Shown in pieces: positions 16,137-17,738 of a stretch of DNA of 17,738 bases (its first letter is position 1; each line of letters starts with the position of its first letter). The position numbers were made by a program, and so were the translations under genes. The stretch covers positions 1 through 17,738 of the forward strand of contig JAUEDM010000020.1 in NCBI GenBank assembly GCA_033439685.1, written 5' to 3'. Under the pieces are notes generated by a model that was not told where the DNA came from, ran no database searches, and was given only the letters and a program-made list of their open reading frames with translations. The stretch comes from Apodospora peruviana (Eukaryota; Ascomycota; Sordariomycetes; Sordariales; Lasiosphaeriaceae).

Positions 16137-17508
16137 TGCGGTCTTGGAATGAAAGTTATATGCCAAGGTATGAAGGTGGGTCAATGGTGCTATCTTGATG
16201 CCTTATGTTTCGACGCACTTGGAGCTTTAGGAGACGTTGGGGTTGGAGGTTGGGATAATACTGAAGTACCCGTTGAGATACAATTTTTGAAGAGATGAGT
16301 GAAAATGGAATCTGGCTCGGAAGAAATGGATTGTATATAGGTAGGTAGACACCTTGAACATTACCTAGGTTTGCGTATCCGAGACTAACGAATCTTGTTT
16401 GTCGCTCTAATATAGCGTTGAGACTGAAGGCTGAACCTTGTTGAGAATCGAGTGACAGTTTAGGTTCGCACACCTTGGATTAAGTTCTTCATCCAGTAAG
16501 AAAAAAGAAAAGCGGTAGACTTTAGCCGGAAAATAGAAACCTAAGTCATCGTCATCAAGCCCGATAAGAAAGGACGGACAATGTCGGCGACCCTTTAGCA
16601 CTGGCAGGAAAAGATGGCCCGACTCTTTGTTCTATGATGCACACATATGCAGTCGGATGGACTGAGCAAGCAGCTAGCTCGACCCTGTGCCTGAGCTCTC
16701 AGGGGCAGTGAAGAGTTTGTGGTGTGCAGGTACGGTAATTCACAGACAGAGTCATGGGGCAAGTGCCGTCAAGAGTCAAGACCTGCACGAAGAAGCACAA
16801 TTCTCCTCCTTTGAGCACGAGCCTATTGGCGTCGGCCCGTGCCGCATTGCCCTTCCGGATAGGACATTATAAATCAGTACCTTTCTAGACAAAACTAGAA
16901 ATGGAAGAGCCTTAATACAACATAGCTAACATGATCTTTCACGGAACCCGAATAAGAGATAGTAGCGACAGTTCAAAACACCATCTGCGCCTACGGACCA
17001 CAATGCTCCAACTTGCCGGATCTGACAATGACACCCGCGGCGACATAACCACCAAGAAGGATTCGCTTAGAGTAGGAAGATGATTGAAACCCACAACTCT
17101 CCAATTAAAATCCCACACCAGTGACATTGGTGGGTTCTTGCTGATAAGCGCCCAGCCGTCGATGCAGTACACTAAGGAGGGTACCAAGACTCCGACCCAT
17201 GTTCGATACCACCCACAGTCATCGTGTTAAGGGGCCGACGGGGCCGATGACGAGAAGGTGTTTAATACCAAGGCCAGTTGGACAAAAGTACCCCGTAATT
17301 CATGCAAGGCATTGAACCATGAGACCAATATAGGTATAGCCAACACCAAGAAGGATGCGATCAACCCACCTCTAAGCCTAGGGGTCCTTCTTAGGAAATC
17401 TCTCGCACCAACGATCAGCCTACATGGGTTTCCTGCCCCTCGGTCGCAAAGCAAGAACACTCTCACAATGTTGGCGATTTCGACATCACTTCATGTCGCG
17501 ACGTGAAC
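16137..17508. other. Spacer of 1.4 kb, no gene seen
   Basis: This lies between the divergent starts of the SRR1-like gene and the right-edge gene, so both promoters should be here. It contains CCTAGGT near 16360-16372. Frames of 60 to 105 codons occur on both strands (for example 16156-16473 and 17227-17466 on the minus strand), but none shows family motifs or a good start, and they look random. No tRNA-like cloverleaf was found by eye. Confidence 0.45.
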
Positions 17509-17618
17509 ATGATCCGTCAACTAATAGCCAGCCGCGAGCGTCGCGGCATGGTACTACTCCCGTTGAACCTGCGTGTTCCGCGCAGTCTTCTTATCATCTT
17601 TTTCGCCTTTTCTCTTAG
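17493..17618 (+). other. Upstream ORF overlapping the start of the right-edge gene
   Basis: An ATG at 17493, 16 bases before the presumed start of the right-edge gene and in another frame, opens a 41-codon frame ending at 17618. If it lies in the mRNA it would overlap the main start and could lower its translation. Confidence 0.35.
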
Positions 17619-17738
17619 TTTCGTTCTCTTCTACGGGTACAGCATCTCGTCCAACTCTCCCTTCTTTGAGTCTGAGTCTTCCGCCTCCTTCTCTAATGCC
17701 ATCACGACCATCATCACAGCGCGCCTACGACAACGCCG
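17509..17738 (+). CDS. N-terminal part of a predicted type II membrane protein, runs off right edge
   Basis: The ATG at 17509 opens 76 codons without a stop to the window end. The first 26 residues are basic (MIRQLIASRERRG...RVPRS). A hydrophobic stretch at about 27-46 follows (LLIIFFAFSLSFVLFYGYSI), then a Ser-rich segment (SSNSPFFESESSASFSNA). A short basic cytosolic tail, one signal-anchor and a Ser-rich stem is the layout of Golgi or ER type II proteins such as fungal glycosyltransferases. The catalytic part is outside the window, so the enzyme class is unknown. A chance frame is possible but less likely given this layout. Confidence 0.6.
   Translation, partial: MIRQLIASRERRGMVLLPLNLRVPRSLLIIFFAFSLSFVLFYGYSISSNSPFFESESSASFSNAITTIITARLRQR

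Noticed and set aside
17227..17466. Minus-strand frame with a hydrophobic stretch
   Set aside because: It has no ATG in a good context, no family motifs and lies in spacer; a short hydrophobic stretch arises easily by chance.
1..17738. CRISPR array, bacterial operon, tRNA or rRNA genes
   Set aside because: The repeats here are minisatellites without spacers, the genes have introns, and no cloverleaf or rRNA sequence was recognised.

Overview
This is a eukaryotic, fungal window, most likely from a filamentous ascomycete (Pezizomycotina) and probably a Sordariomycete. The reasons are short introns of about 47 to 120 bp with GTRNGT donors and CTAAY-like branch sites, a HET (heterokaryon incompatibility) domain gene, an SRR1-like gene of the fungal type, a Hop-type Mutator-like element, pyrimidine-rich 5' leaders, and scattered TACCTAGGTA palindromes in the spacers. 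The species cannot be fixed from the sequence alone.

Layout, left to right. (1) An unrecognised Pro/Ser/Thr-rich reading frame on the minus strand runs off the left edge, with a 13-bp minisatellite beside its start. (2) About 2.1 kb of spacer (765-2911) is purine-rich on the plus strand and repeat-bearing; it holds a perfect 54-bp tandem duplication and a decayed repeat of about 150 bp, and ends in a TATA-type promoter. (3) A plus-strand gene (2912-4315) couples a long disordered Pro-rich N-terminus to a dual-specificity-phosphatase-like fold that has lost its catalytic Cys and Arg. (4) A non-autonomous Mutator-like transposon (4539-5804) has 41-bp terminal inverted repeats, each carrying an 18-bp palindrome, and a 9-bp target duplication. 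It contains a transposase relic from which the catalytic core is missing. (5) A plus-strand gene (6828-7994) of unknown function ends in a CX2C-X15-CX2C motif. (6) A HET-domain pseudogene (8975-11188) carries at least six lesions; one is a 20-bp minisatellite whose four extra copies account exactly for one frame change. (7) A four-exon MFS transporter gene lies on the minus strand (11279-13085), tail to tail with the HET pseudogene. (8) A 300-bp MITE-like element (13491-13790) has 35-bp imperfect terminal repeats. (9) On the minus strand there is a probable GFA/CENP-V-type 3' remnant (14473-14641), followed by a two-exon SRR1-like gene (14848-16136). (10) A spacer of about 1.4 kb with no gene seen leads to the 5' end of a plus-strand gene for a predicted type II membrane protein (17509 to the right edge).

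The genes do not form an obvious pathway or cluster. The window reads as an accessory, transposon-touched stretch with relics (MULE, HET, MITE, GFA remnant) between ordinary single genes. I do not see a convincing new multi-gene system. The most notable items are the pseudophosphatase, the minisatellite-broken HET gene and the doubly deleted MULE. All family assignments were made by eye from motifs, without database searches.
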